A DNA stretch of 64,000 nt from Pohlia nutans. Its lineage: Eukaryota > Streptophyta > Bryopsida > Bryales > Mniaceae. Both the position numbers and the translations under genes were made by a program. The notes under the pieces were generated by a model. The model saw only the letters and a program-made list of their open reading frames with translations, did not search any database and was not told the DNA's origin. Below are positions 34,675 to 45,740 of this stretch, one piece after another (the stretch's first letter is position 1; every line of letters starts with the position of its first letter). Location of the stretch: the NCBI GenBank assembly GCA_022496805.1, contig CM040101.1, positions 30,645,575 to 30,709,574 of the forward strand. Direction: 5' to 3'.

Positions 34675-35213
34675 CCCCTAAACGTCCCAGCGTCCAGTTT
34701 CTGGACGTTTGTTGGTCAAACCCAATTTTGATCTTGAAGATGATTTTTGTTGCTAATACACCCAACTAAGAAAATGAAGTTTATTAAGTCTAGTTTGTAC
34801 TCCACTTTTCAAATCTTAAAAATTCCAATTATTGAGCATTTTATTGCTTGTGCAAGCTTCGTAGCTCAAGGTTTGTATTACACTACATAGGATGTTCACC
34901 TTTCGAATTTCAAAATTTAAATAAAAAATTTCTATGGAAAACATATCATGTGATTCTCCATTGTAATTTGTACCCGCTCCCAAAAAAATATTAATTTTTT
35001 AAAGCTTTTTTGTAATAAAAAATATTTTTTGAAGTATTTGACTTAAAAATTTGTTAAAAAGACCGTATTAAATCAAAAAAATCTGAAAATTTCAAGACTG
35101 ATAGGAAACATTCAATTCCATGCATGAAAAATATTACAAAATATATTTTGATAAATCTTGAAGGCTAAATTGTGTAGTTTGACTTTCCTACAAAGGAGTG
35201 GTACGTTTAAGGG
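34675..35213. mobile_element. piggyBac-type MITE, 539 bp (copy 1 of a pair)
   Basis: TTAA (34,671-34,674) then CCCCTAAACGTCCCAGCG. The other end inverted is CCCTTAAACGTACCACTC before TTAA (35,214-35,217). A near-identical copy lies at 40,531-41,065. Confidence 0.8.
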
Positions 35214-35217
35214 TTAA

Positions 35218-36381
35218 AAGCCCACAAACACTTCACAAGCATTTCGCCAAACGTTTCACGAAGGTCAGAGCCTCTCGTAGTGTACTGTACCGGAAGCTGC
35301 TTGTTAGTAAAACATTATAGAGGGAGACTGGTACAAAGTCAGCGACACATACTCCATGTATATAAACTAACCTAATGACGAGCCATAGCATTCTCAATTC
35401 AACAATGTTGATAATTAGAATGAAAAATGGTACATCGGAGTTTTCTCAACCATTGAAAATAATGTCTACTGTATTTGGAATCATTCTCTCATGAAAATGT
35501 CATCTGCAGGAATTTACTCTAGACACCACTGGGCATGTGCTTTTCTTTTTGGGAAAAAACAAGACCAAGGGATTGCTATTGACTAGAGTCACCCAAGGAT
35601 GTTAGACACACATCCTGTTCACATACGCTGCAAAAGAGAGCCTCGATTCAAGCCCAATATGCAACAAATCCACAGAATCATCCACCCCATGAGGACCGAC
35701 ATGCAAAATGAAGATCTGTGGCCATGGCAACAGGTTTGGCACCAATGCACATTCCTGTAGTCTTTAACCCAATCTTGCTCTTTTCCCACCCTTCCTTATG
35801 AAGACGAAAAAGGCATGCCCGTAATAAACCATGAAATTCAAACCACAGCTGTCACAAAACGCTTGCGCTTGAGAATGCAACTTGACATAAGGACTTCTGC
35901 GATTGTTTAGGGTGACATCAATCTCGGTCAACCCAACCACCAGTTCATTCTGTCATCTGCACCCAGGCCAATCCCCAGATGTTTCATAAGCCATAAAACT
36001 ATCTCATCGTTCAGAATGCTCAAGTAAACAAAGGAACCCAAAAGCATCCTGATTGTCGAAACATGTCTCTCATTATAATTGACTGCTTCCGTGTTACATC
36101 TGAATGTAGTCCGTTGTATAATTGCAGCATCTTTAAATAATATTTTAAGAACATGGCTTGTCCAAACATGTGAATTAGGACCATGTCCTAAGGAAGAAAT
36201 TAACAAGACAGATACACAAAAAGCAACAGTTCAGAGTCGAACATCCAGCAAAACATTAGGACATAAGATCATCTCGTCTCAAAATATTCGTATCGACATG
36301 GGCGTTGAACACTTCCGTGTGAGGATTAGCACATATATAATCTAAAAGAAATTACAATTAGAGCAGGTGAGTGGAACATAC
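35218..36381. other. 3' flank / 3' UTR of the TBP gene
   Basis: No protein-coding homology is recognised. It lies downstream of TBP on the minus strand and presumably holds its 3' UTR, and possibly a last exon if the stop codon is split by an intron at 36,381. A cleavage site was not located. Confidence 0.4.
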
Positions 36382-38233
36382 CACTGCTGGATCTTTCTGA
36401 ACTCCGTCAACACAGGATAAATATTCTCGAAGGCCTCGTATATCTCATCTCTCACCTGCCAAGAATAAGCACCACAAGAAAGCCTTGTAAAGCTTAGTTA
36501 TTCAGAGAACTTAATTGTTTCCAACCAAACTATTGAGCAACTGACATGCGATTTCTGATTTCCAAAGAGGCTAATAAATTTCTTGGGACTGCACAACCGC
36601 ACCTTAGCACCAGTGAGAACAATCTTCCCAGAAACGAAGATAAGTAACACAATCTTAGGTTGCTTCATTCTGTATATCAACCCTGGAAACAACTCTGGTT
36701 CATACTGCAAATAATCAAAAAGTTAATTAGTCAACATGTCACATGGACTTATTGCAGAACAAATTTTTCTTGGTACATCAGTTAATCTTCTCACCTAAAA
36801 CAAGAAACCTATAGTCCCCAGATAATATTTGCTCAGTCTAAACATAAAATCTTTGAGTTGTTAACATAAACCTCAAATCCAACAGCGAGCAACAATATTC
36901 CTTGCCTATATCATATGCCAGAACAAATAGTACTTGTGAAGGATACCTATTGAAGAAGAGCATTTCATTAGACATCATTAAAAGAACAGTCGTTAAGTTC
37001 GGACACAGATATCTCATCACTGCAAGATAATCATCCAAACATTATTACTTTTCCTATTGCGTATAAGCAAGCCAGGAAAGCTCACGCTTGAAAAGTGGCC
37101 ATGGGCATAGGCTAAACCCTCCAGCCTGATGGGAAACTTGACATCACAAGATCCAACAATGTTCTGAATTTTGAAGTCCTGCAAAGAGACGAAATCTTGT
37201 CATAAAATATTTCAATAATTAGAGTCTAATAATGCCAGGGGTACATGCAAAGACCCACTTAAATATGGGCAACGTTATCAAAGGTTTAGATCATTCACCT
37301 TGAATTGGGCCGGAAAACCAAGCTTCTGAATGATGCGAGCATACTGCACCGATTATAGTCAAAAAGACATTAGAGAGAAGTTGCTTCCAATGTGCTTCTC
37401 ACTCAGGCTTGTAAAACAACCTTGAAAATGGTGCTAGCCATAGCCCCAACAACCTATCATTCCAAAAACCAGCAAACGAGTTCACACCTTTCTGGCAGCC
37501 AGCTTTGACTGTTGCTCACTCTTGGCACCTGTGCACACCTGAGTATATAGCAATCGTGGAAGCACATCATGAGTCCTGAACGCAATGCATGACATTGACA
37601 GAATAGAACACACGAAATTCAACTATTCACAGAACAAATATCGAAGGGTGGCGATATCGAAATACCATTTTGCCAGATGCAAAAATGAGGGCCGTCGTCT
37701 TTGGCTCCCTTATGCGCATGATAACCGCAGCAAATCGCTGTACACAGAAACAGCAGCAGCAGCAGCGCCACAGGTGTGTATGAAAATAGGACAAGATCAT
37801 CACACATGAAAGCATTCGAGCAATTAAGCCGAGAACAACAAAGCAATTATCAGGATCGTTCACACAAACGCCACGGACTGCAAGATCTTCGAGATACCAA
37901 CCAAGACACGGGGAAAACCCCTTCCAAGAAAAGCGAACACACCTTAGGGTTATACTCAGCGTTACGGGCGTGAAGAGCGATGGTCTTCAATTCCAACCGA
38001 CAATCCATGTTCACGGTGGAAACAATATTCCTGCGAGGAAAAAACACCAAATCCATGACAGGCGGAGCGAGGAAAGCACGATCCAGCGGGGGGGGGGGGG
38101 GGGGGGGGGTGAAACCCTAGGGAGAGGAAGCGAGGGGCGGGGGCAACGGGACTTACTGCAAGGTGGGGATGATGCCGGAGGGATGCTTAGCAAGGTCCAC
38201 AGGCTGGCTGCCCTCCAACAACGGCTCAGCCAT
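36382..38233 (-). CDS. TBP: TATA-box binding protein
   Basis: TBP nucleates TFIID on core promoters and serves all three nuclear RNA polymerases. Eight coding exons are supported: 38,233-38,157, 38,030-37,943, 37,737-37,666, 37,538-37,488, 37,343-37,299, 37,178-37,086, 36,704-36,603 and 36,455-36,382. All junctions are GT-AG and phases agree. They give exactly 200 residues, the usual plant length, with a short N-terminus ([20 protein letters not shown]). Both saddle repeats are complete: repeat 1 includes [19 protein letters not shown], repeat 2 includes [20 protein letters not shown]. The protein ends EFRKIQQ followed by TG and GTATGT, so the stop is probably TG|A across a last intron. Without that splice it reads on 14 residues to TAG at 36,342. 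It looks intact and is the one clear host gene. Confidence 0.96.
38088..38109. repeat. homopolymer G22 in TBP intron 1
   Basis: 22 consecutive G on the plus strand, i.e. C22 in the transcript, inside the 126-bp first intron (38,031-38,156). It lies upstream of the acceptor and may serve as its pyrimidine tract. Length is prone to sequencing error. Confidence 0.9.
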
Positions 38234-38700
38234 CCTGGAGAGCGAGAACACGAGAGGAGACCGGGGCGGGGGATGCGGCGAGGGGGCGGGAGCGTGCGGA
38301 GCAAAACAATCACAGGCGACGGGGGAGAAGGATGTATACACAGGGAGGGAGGGAGGCGGCCGATGAGATGAGAAGAGGAGGGGAACGGGGGCTGGCTACG
38401 CGAGGGCGGGCCAGGAGCTCGCGAGGGAGAGAGAGACGCGGCAAGCGAGCGGCAGCAGCAGCAGCAGCAGCGACTACTGCGAGCAGAGTGAGGGTTATAT
38501 AGCTCTCGCCCTTCGCGCTTGCTCTTTTTATACCCTTCCTTGCGAGACGACGCTCTGCCCCCGGGCAGCCAGCGCCTCCCCTTCCCTTTACTTTTCCCCT
38601 TCTGCCCGGCCTCCGCTCCCCTTCGCTTTTACCCCTCTGCCCGGCTCCCCCCCGACCTTGCTCTAAACGTAGTGATGAAAATTGCGCACACACACAAATA
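38234..38700 (-). promoter_or_regulatory. TBP 5' leader and promoter region
   Basis: GC-rich, strand-asymmetric DNA upstream of the TBP ATG. It contains GA/CT-rich stretches and a (GCA)n/(TGC)n run at about 38,451-38,470. Such CT-rich, low-complexity leaders are common before plant housekeeping genes. I see no convincing TATA box. It abuts a possible Helitron at 38,702. Confidence 0.5.
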
Positions 38701-38701
38701 A

Positions 38702-38702
38702 T

Positions 38703-38738
<36 letters not shown>

Positions 38739-39332
38739 CTAGTAAATCTCGTGTTGCAATGCAACACAAAACTAAATAAGCATGATCAAGAAACATGGAC
38801 TCCATTGCAAAGAATGTTGATTGAAAGAAATTGAAAAACGTGATTATAGATTACAAAACAGGCAAATGAATGAAAATGGATGAAAATGATGTATGATGAG
38901 ATATTGGATGATAATTGGTGGATGTAAAACTTGGATGAAAACGTGACCGATTTTGTGACAGGGGTTGTGACACTGTGTATTTAATATAATAGATATATAT
39001 ATTCTCTCACTAGCAAACACCATGTTGCAATGCATTCAGGAACGTGGGAATCAATTGGGAACCTAAAAGGAACATGGAAACTTTGGAAATGATAAGGGAA
39101 CGCTAGGGAACATGATGTGAAGCTTTGGGAAACATCATGGGAACTATGGAGAATGATTTGAGAACATAATGAAAATTTGGATGAAAGGCATGGATGTGAA
39201 ATGTGAATGATTTCGTGACCACATAGTATTGTGACGAATACCAAGCAGAGTAGTGACATGGTATCGTGACGTTGTGTACTTAATATAAGAGATATGAAGA
39301 ACATTTGGGCCAAAGGCACAAGGCCCCGCTAG
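38702..39332. mobile_element. possible non-autonomous Helitron
   Basis: The left end TCTTATATATATA follows an A. The right end is CTAG followed by T, preceded two bases earlier by a 5-bp hairpin GGGCC-AAAGGCACAA-GGCCC (39,307-39,326). TC...CTRR between A and T with a 3' hairpin is the Helitron pattern, but this hairpin is short and unusually near the end. The interior has loosely repeated TTGTGACA/GTGACC and TTAATATAAGAGATAT phrases and is non-coding. Confidence 0.35.
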
Positions 39333-39870
39333 TTACCTTAATTACTTTGTTTCAATGGATATTTGTTTTGTACTTTTTTGGACTATTTTTCTTCTCTCTT
39401 TAGGTGCCCATACAGTTTATGCTTTCTCTTCATGTTGCCTCAAAACCTTCAACAATTTTTGTCCCTCTCAACAATGCGAGCTAGGGTTTGATTTCATTTT
39501 TGTTTTTTCGTTGCTTTTGTAGCAATTCATTTTATTTTCTTCTCCACATAGAGGACAATAACAAGCCCAAAAACCCTCTACCTATTCTTAGGTGAGAGAT
39601 GTTTAAGTGAAAAATGTGGAGATGTTGACATCAAGATTTGGTAGATGAAGGGTATGATTCAGAAACTACACTCAAAGCACCTTTTGACCATGATTCTTCC
39701 TTGGCCGACGTGGTACAGTGGACATACTTGCTACGTCATAAGGTACTCATTTCCAATCTGCAAATATGTTTTTGTCTAATGGAAAGTGACTAAGTCTCAT
39801 GCTTTGGTGTGTTTTTATGTCATGATAGATACAACTCAATAACACAAGTTGATGGTGTAGGGTATGAGAT
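39333..39870. other. non-coding, possibly decayed copia interior
   Basis: No domain is recognised. The end adjoins the copia-like reading frame at 39,871 and may be decayed integrase sequence. Confidence 0.35.
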
Positions 39871-41853
39871 ATGAAGTATAGAGATTGCATTTTTATTGGT
39901 TATAGTGATCAATCTAAAGACTATAAATTGTTTGATTCTACTAAAAGAAAAACTTTCTTCAGCCGTGATGTAGACTTCATTGAAAGTCACCAAAGAGTAG
40001 TTACCAAGAATCTAGATTATCTCCGTGACCAAGATTGCATCAAAGATCTTGTCAAAGGTGATGACTAAAATGATGCCCAAGATCTTATCGATGATCAAGA
40101 TAAAGATCACGACACATATCACGTCGAAGATAATGACGAAAAAGATATGGAGGTAGAAAAAGGAGATTGTCAACAAATTCATCACTAGCATCAAGTCAAA
40201 AGAGGAACGAGGGTAAGAAAGCCTTCTCTTAAATTACTAGAGAATCACTAGTCTAAGAGTTCATTAATTCGGTTGTTGAGAATGATCCCCTCAACTTTGA
40301 CTGAAGCATTGAAAATAGAAGATGGTGAGAAGTAAAAAGAGGCAACTCAAGTTGAGTACAATTCATTGATAGATAAGCAAACTTGAAAATTAGTCCAATT
40401 ACTTTCGAATAGAAAGCCACTGGGATGCAAGTGAGTTTTTAAACTCAAATAATAAAAGAGACGATGGGAGTTTGAACACATACAAAGTAAGGTTGGTAGC
40501 AAAAGGCTATGATCAAATATACTCTATATATCCTAAACATCCACGCATCCAATTTCTGGATGTTTGTTGGTCAAACCCAATTTTGATCTTGAAGATGACT
40601 TTTGTTGTTAATACGCCCAACTAAGAAAATGAAGTTTATTAAGTCTAGTTTGTACTCCACTTTTTAAATCTTAAAAATTCCAATTATTGAGTATTTTATT
40701 GCTTGTGCAAGCTTTGTAGCACAATGTTTGAATTACACTACATAAGATGTTCACCTTTCGAATTTCAAAATCTAAATAAAAAATTTCTATGGAAAACATA
40801 TCATGTGATTCTCCATTGTAATTTGTACGTGCTCCCCAAAAAAAAAAAAAATTAAGCTTTTTTGTAATAAAAATTATTTTTTGAAGTATTTGACTTAAAA
40901 ATTTGTTAAAAAGGCCGTACTAAATCAAAAAAATCTGAAAATTTCAAGACTGATAGGAAACATTATATTCCATGCATGAAAAATATTACAAAATATATTT
41001 TGATAAGTCTTAAAGGCTAAATTGTGTAGTTTGACTTTCCTACAAAGGAGTGGTACGTTTAAGGATTAAAGTCTTTAACTTAACTCATGCTAAACCTATG
41101 TCTACGCCACTGAAGGCTCATTGCAATCTTCAATATGTAAACAAGATTACACAAGTAGAAGGGGAGGTAATGCAAGCAATTCCTTACAAATCAGCATTAG
41201 GATGTCAAATATATTTGGCTATAACTACTCGACCATAATTATCTCAAGGAGTAAGTATGGTAGTTGGGTACAATTCTGATTCAAGACCCAAGCACTGGTA
41301 TTCTGTAAAACGAATATGGAGATATCTCAATGGACAAACAATGAGGGCTTAGTCTACAAAGGAGATGACAATTTACAAATGATTGGATAGTGTGAATGTG
41401 ATTATGCTGAAGATCCTATAGAAAGGAGATTAAGAACTGGTTATGTTTTTATGTTAACCAATGCAACAATTTCTTGGAACAATGTGAAACAGAAAGCTAT
41501 TGCCCAATCGAGTGTTGAAGCTGAATATTACGCAGTAGGTGAAGCAATCAAGGAAGCTATATAGACTAGACATATTTAAAAGGAAATGGGGTTACTGTGA
41601 TAGTCAAAGTTGTATAGCTATGACTAAAAATCCCAAATTACATAAACGCACTAAACACATTGAGTGCAAATGTCATTTCATTAGATCAAAGGTTCAATCT
41701 AATGAGGTGAAATGTGTCTATTTGGGTACAGACCAAATGGTGGCAGATATATTCTCCAAAAGTCTACCAATGGCTAAATTTGAATATTGTAAGAATAGAC
41801 AAGGAATTCTACCTATCAAGTCACTCAAGGGAAAATTAGAGGAAATAAAGTAA
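39871..41853 (+). pseudogene. Ty1/copia polyprotein remnant
   Basis: Fragments follow copia order. First is the end of integrase: FIGYSDQSKDYKLFDS and TFFSRDVDF at 39,890-39,990. Next is the start of reverse transcriptase: EYNSLIDKQT, then KPLGCKWVFKLK and LVAKGYDQ at 40,350-40,520. After a 535-bp MITE come late RT (HAKPMSTPL, PYKSALGCQIYLAITTRP) and RNase H (TISWNNVKQKAIAQSSVEAE near 41,470; KHIECKCHFIRSKVQ; VADIFSKSLP). The central RT core, including the YVDD region, is missing, and several stops and shifts occur. A dead copy. Confidence 0.85.
40531..41065. mobile_element. piggyBac-type MITE inside the copia remnant (copy 2)
   Basis: Nearly identical to 34,675-35,213 across its length. The right end keeps TTAA (41,066-41,069); the left flank has decayed to TATAT. 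It sits between RT fragments of the copia remnant, so it inserted after or during loss of the RT core. Confidence 0.75.
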
Positions 41854-41928
41854 TATTGAGTTATGTTTTTAGTAAATAATGTGGTACTACATTATTATCT
41901 ACTAAAGGTGGTCCTAACTATGGAGGAT

Positions 41929-42215
41929 TGTTGGAATTAAATCACTCATGCGGTAATTAATTTACTCATAAGGGAATTGGTAGACCAAGTGTCTATGCCT
42001 AACTTACTTATATGGTAATTAAGTTACTTATGAGGGAACTGATAGACCAAGGGTCTATGACTCTAAGTTAGTCAGAACACCAAAGTAATAGTCTAATTAG
42101 TTTGTATATATTCTAAGTATGTAAACAAAATGGGCATCGGATCATTGGCATTACGAACGGACACTTCATTCACGCCGGCCTCGTAGAAGGGTCAGAGTTT
42201 CTATCTATCTACGTA
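41929..42215 (+). repeat. possible copia 3' LTR
   Basis: Starts TGTTGGAATTAAATCACT, a typical copia LTR start, about 75 bp after the polyprotein end and just after a purine-rich GGTGGTCC...GGAGGAT stretch. Internal phrases (ACTCATGCGGTAATTAA and TTACTTATGAGGGAA) repeat. The 5' LTR was not found and the right boundary is uncertain. Confidence 0.4.
42127..42215. repeat. ~90-bp dispersed repeat (copy 1)
   Basis: Sequence from GGGCATCGGATCATTGG through CACTTCATTCACGCCGGCCT to TCTATCTATCTAC recurs, about 80% alike by eye, at 45,848-45,935. It may be part of an LTR or a SINE. Confidence 0.45.
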
Positions 42216-43900
42216 AACAAATGGTACTAGGACTATAAGTGTGGCTAGGTGGGTGAAGGAGATACCATTGTCTATTGAACAAGATTTCACTTCTGTAGTT
42301 GGGTGGCAAGCCACATAATAAACATTGTTTACCTTTTGTGCACATCATATTTCTTAATTTAACACTGCCAACATGTCCACATTTATCTGCTGACACCACA
42401 TGTCTTGCCGCTAACATCCCTATGTTTATCTTTGAACATGGCCGGGAACATGGGGATGTCTGTCCCAACATCCACAAATTGCTGGTGTTGTTTTGGATAT
42501 CTATCGTGACGGTGCGGACGTTCCATGAACATTAGTTCGCAGTAGACATCACAAGAAATGTTGGTTTCTTATAGTGGAAGTTGTGTACGACTAAAGTGAG
42601 TTGAATCGCAAAACAAAATTTCAAAGGGAAAAAACATGTTCTAGAGGAGAAACATGTTTAGGACCAGGGAATACAATGCAAAGAAAAAGGAACTCACTAA
42701 GTTTTTTCATATTATGTTTTTGGAGTCAAGGTTTATATTTATAGAGTTTTTTTTAATGATTTTATATGTTTTTATGTGCCTTTTGCAAGAAGGTAATTTT
42801 AAAGACGCGCCTAAATTGAGTCAATCATATTACTCACCATACAATAACTCATGTTTTATTTCTAAAAAACCAAATATTCCAACATTTATACATGCCTATA
42901 ATTTTAAATTACTCTTCTTCCATTTAAATGCCCTCTATTACATCTAATGAAATTTAAGATATTTGCCACAATGTTTCAGTTATATTACCGTTTATTTTTT
43001 TTGCATGTGGTTCAAACATTTCATATAGTAAACCTTTGAGTTCTATTTATAGCATATTTTTCCATCAATTTTTGTAGGGCCCAAAATTTGACAATGAAAG
43101 ACTATTTTTTGAGTGCAAGGTTTAAGCTTGAATGTGATATAAAGCTTCAAAGATCAAAAAATCCCCAAAAAAAACCCTCAAAAAATATCACAACCAATAT
43201 CCTTAATACCATTATTAAAACTTTTAATATCACCCACTCATACTTTTATTCACCGAAAACATGTTCCACACAAATTTCACAATTTTTCTCTCCATTTGCA
43301 AGACATAAAATATTTGGGTTACTCGGTACAACCTTCTATTACAAATGAAAAGGTGTAGGTTATGCCCACCCACATAAGAAAGAAATGGCCAACAAACAAT
43401 ACATTCGGCACGTTTTGTAGCCAAAATGATCCAAACACCATCACTATATTAGTAATACCAAACGTTAATTGGAACCAAAACTTCTCCCCTATACATCAGA
43501 CTATTTCCAAACTCACATGATATTGCCCACTTTGCCCCAAATACTATCATATAGAAAGAACCAACAGTACCAAAACTTCTCCCCCATACATCAGACTATT
43601 TCCAAACTTACATGATATTGCCCACTTTGCCCCAAACACTGTCATATAGGAAGAACCAACAATTCCCCTGGAACTTTAAAAACTGCAAAAAAAACCACTT
43701 GCAACACAGGTTCTATGCATTCACCACCCAAACTACAGTATTGGCACACCCAACCAAATAGACAAGATCAAAACAACAATAATAAACCTACAAATACTAC
43801 AATATCACATAAAAACTGCCCGACTCACTTCTCCCAATACAGCAGTTAATAAAAACAAGAAATGAAATAAACTCATTATATTTGACGCACGTCAACCTAG
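42216..43900. other. AT-rich, no gene recognised
   Basis: No coding homology. A phrase around CCCCATACATCAGACTATTTCC (43,487-43,560 and 43,560-43,660) is duplicated in tandem with an ~85-bp period, twice. The right part may be the decayed start of the LINE-like remnant. Confidence 0.4.
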
Positions 43901-45407
43901 CCACTACAAACACACTACCACTACCACACTTTGAAATAAACACTACACTAAAAATTCAACCACGACATAGCAACTATACTAATGGATCCTTCAAACCTCC
44001 TAAAAACCGCTAATAGACATTAGAAAAAAGAAAAAACTAGCTACAAAATATAACCCATCAAAAGTAGAAGTACAAATATTAAAACGACTACAAACTAGTT
44101 TCATAGCTGAACTAATGACTAATTCATAAAACACTCAGACTAATTACTACTAAATACCTAAATGAACTCGCACATCTATTTATTGATTGCTTCAATTGTT
44201 TATACAACCTTAACACACAACTAAAACACCCAACCCTACACAATAACCATGCCGACAAAACTATGTTAACATCCATGGTAGAAATGCTAAAAACTCGTAC
44301 ACAACCAACCACATTTGACAAAGTCAAAGCACATGTCAACATTGATGACAACAAACAAGCAAACAAATCGGCAAAAGATGGAGCTAAAAAGAAATATTAC
44401 TTTGCTACAAAAACATATGAATTTGCACATACTACACCATATTATTTCCAAAAAGACACATGACCCAGTCTCAAAAAAGACTTGACAAAGGCCCCGTGAG
44501 ATGTCTTGAAAAATACATAACCAAATACGACCATAAAAATAACATGGAACTAATGGCAGCATGTTTTCCAAACATTAAATGGACAATAAACCCGGATATT
44601 GATAATGAACTATTTAATGCTTTTTGGTCCAACCCTACAATCACAAACTCACAAAAATAAACCTCTAAAAAATTTGCACTAGCTAATACATGGGAAATGC
44701 TAGAAAACAATTGTTTTTTGGTAGAAAAAGATTTCCATCAATTACATGCTCCATTTGTGACTCCACAGATGGAGACACATAGCTACATGTACTCTTAAAA
44801 TGTAATCATCATCACATACACGCCATTAGAGTTAAAGACATAACTAAGCAATATGGGAACTAAGAAAGCTTATCCTATCATCACAAAATACAAATGTTAC
44901 ATCCTCATGAACGCAAGGATATATAACAATAATCCACAAGAAAACACAATACCCACATGATTCATGCCATGCACATGCAGACGTCGAAGATTCCATTGAA
45001 ACGCTCAATTTAAACTAGGTATTTTATGCGTTGAAGGACTCTCGTACAATAATAAACCTCCACCAAACCTAGAAGACAATCTCACAATAAAATTGATTGA
45101 ATTTACATATTGCAACAACGAATTCTCACAAGAAACAACAGAAAAGAAAGTTCAAAAATACTAACCACTAATTACTAGCAGTATGAACCAAAGTTGGAAA
45201 GTGGACTCACTAATAGTCATCACAACAAGAGCAAGTGGAACAACGCATTCTCCCTGGACGAAACTCCTTGAAACAAAATTTAAACTACTAGAAACCTCTT
45301 TTAAAAACACGTTCAAAGAAATAAACACTAAGACTATACACCATGTTGAACCAATTATACTACACGGGGTAAAAATAGAAAATAACCAACCATTGCCAAT
45401 AGAATAA
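43901..45407 (+). pseudogene. LINE-like remnant: RNase H and C-terminal region
   Basis: Frames shift repeatedly but homology runs on. The RNase H end is seen as FDKVKAHVNIDDNKQANKSA near 44,315-44,375. Then comes a phrase PDIDNELFNAFWSNPTITNSQK near 44,600-44,655, and near 45,190-45,400 WKVDSLIVITTRASGTTHSP followed by KIENNQPLPIE and a stop. This order (RNase H, then a long C-terminal tail) fits plant non-LTR elements with RNase H. Many stops make it dead. RT and endonuclease were not found. Confidence 0.5.
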
Positions 45408-45453
45408 ACAAGAACAAATACATACAAAAGATGAGGTAGTGGTTTAGTCCACT

Positions 45454-45455
<2 letters not shown>

Positions 45456-45485
<30 letters not shown>

Positions 45486-45740
45486 AATTAGCTCAAAGTA
45501 AGCACTTGTCTCAAGAAGGCGGGATGAGGCTGGTTGGTTGTTACAACTTTCTTGCCTATGACAAACTCACTAGCAACACCAAGTCATAGATACCACATTA
45601 CTACTCAAATGGGCACAACTGGAATCGAACCCGAACCTTGCAAATGTAATACAATGTCATTCACCAACCAACCCTGGAGGCATGACGTGGTGATCACACC
45701 AAAACTAACTCTAATCTGTACACTAACTAGATAGATTTAA
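45456..45740 (-). mobile_element. tRNA-derived SINE with poly(A) tail
   Basis: On the minus strand, a head with a B box in TTCGGGTTCGATTCCAGTTG (about 45,612-45,640) and an A-box-like GGTTGGTTGGTGAATG about 40 nt upstream is followed by a ~150-bp body and a run of about 28 A (T run at 45,457-45,484). No clear target duplication. Confidence 0.65.

Noticed and set aside
37585..37863. Frames overlapping TBP introns with Cys/Leu runs
   Set aside because: Intron read-through of the (GCA)n region next to TBP exon 3.
38011..38693. Long Pro/Arg-rich frames around the TBP 5' end
   Set aside because: They arise from the GC-rich, strand-biased leader and the G22 tract; the TBP exons explain the region.
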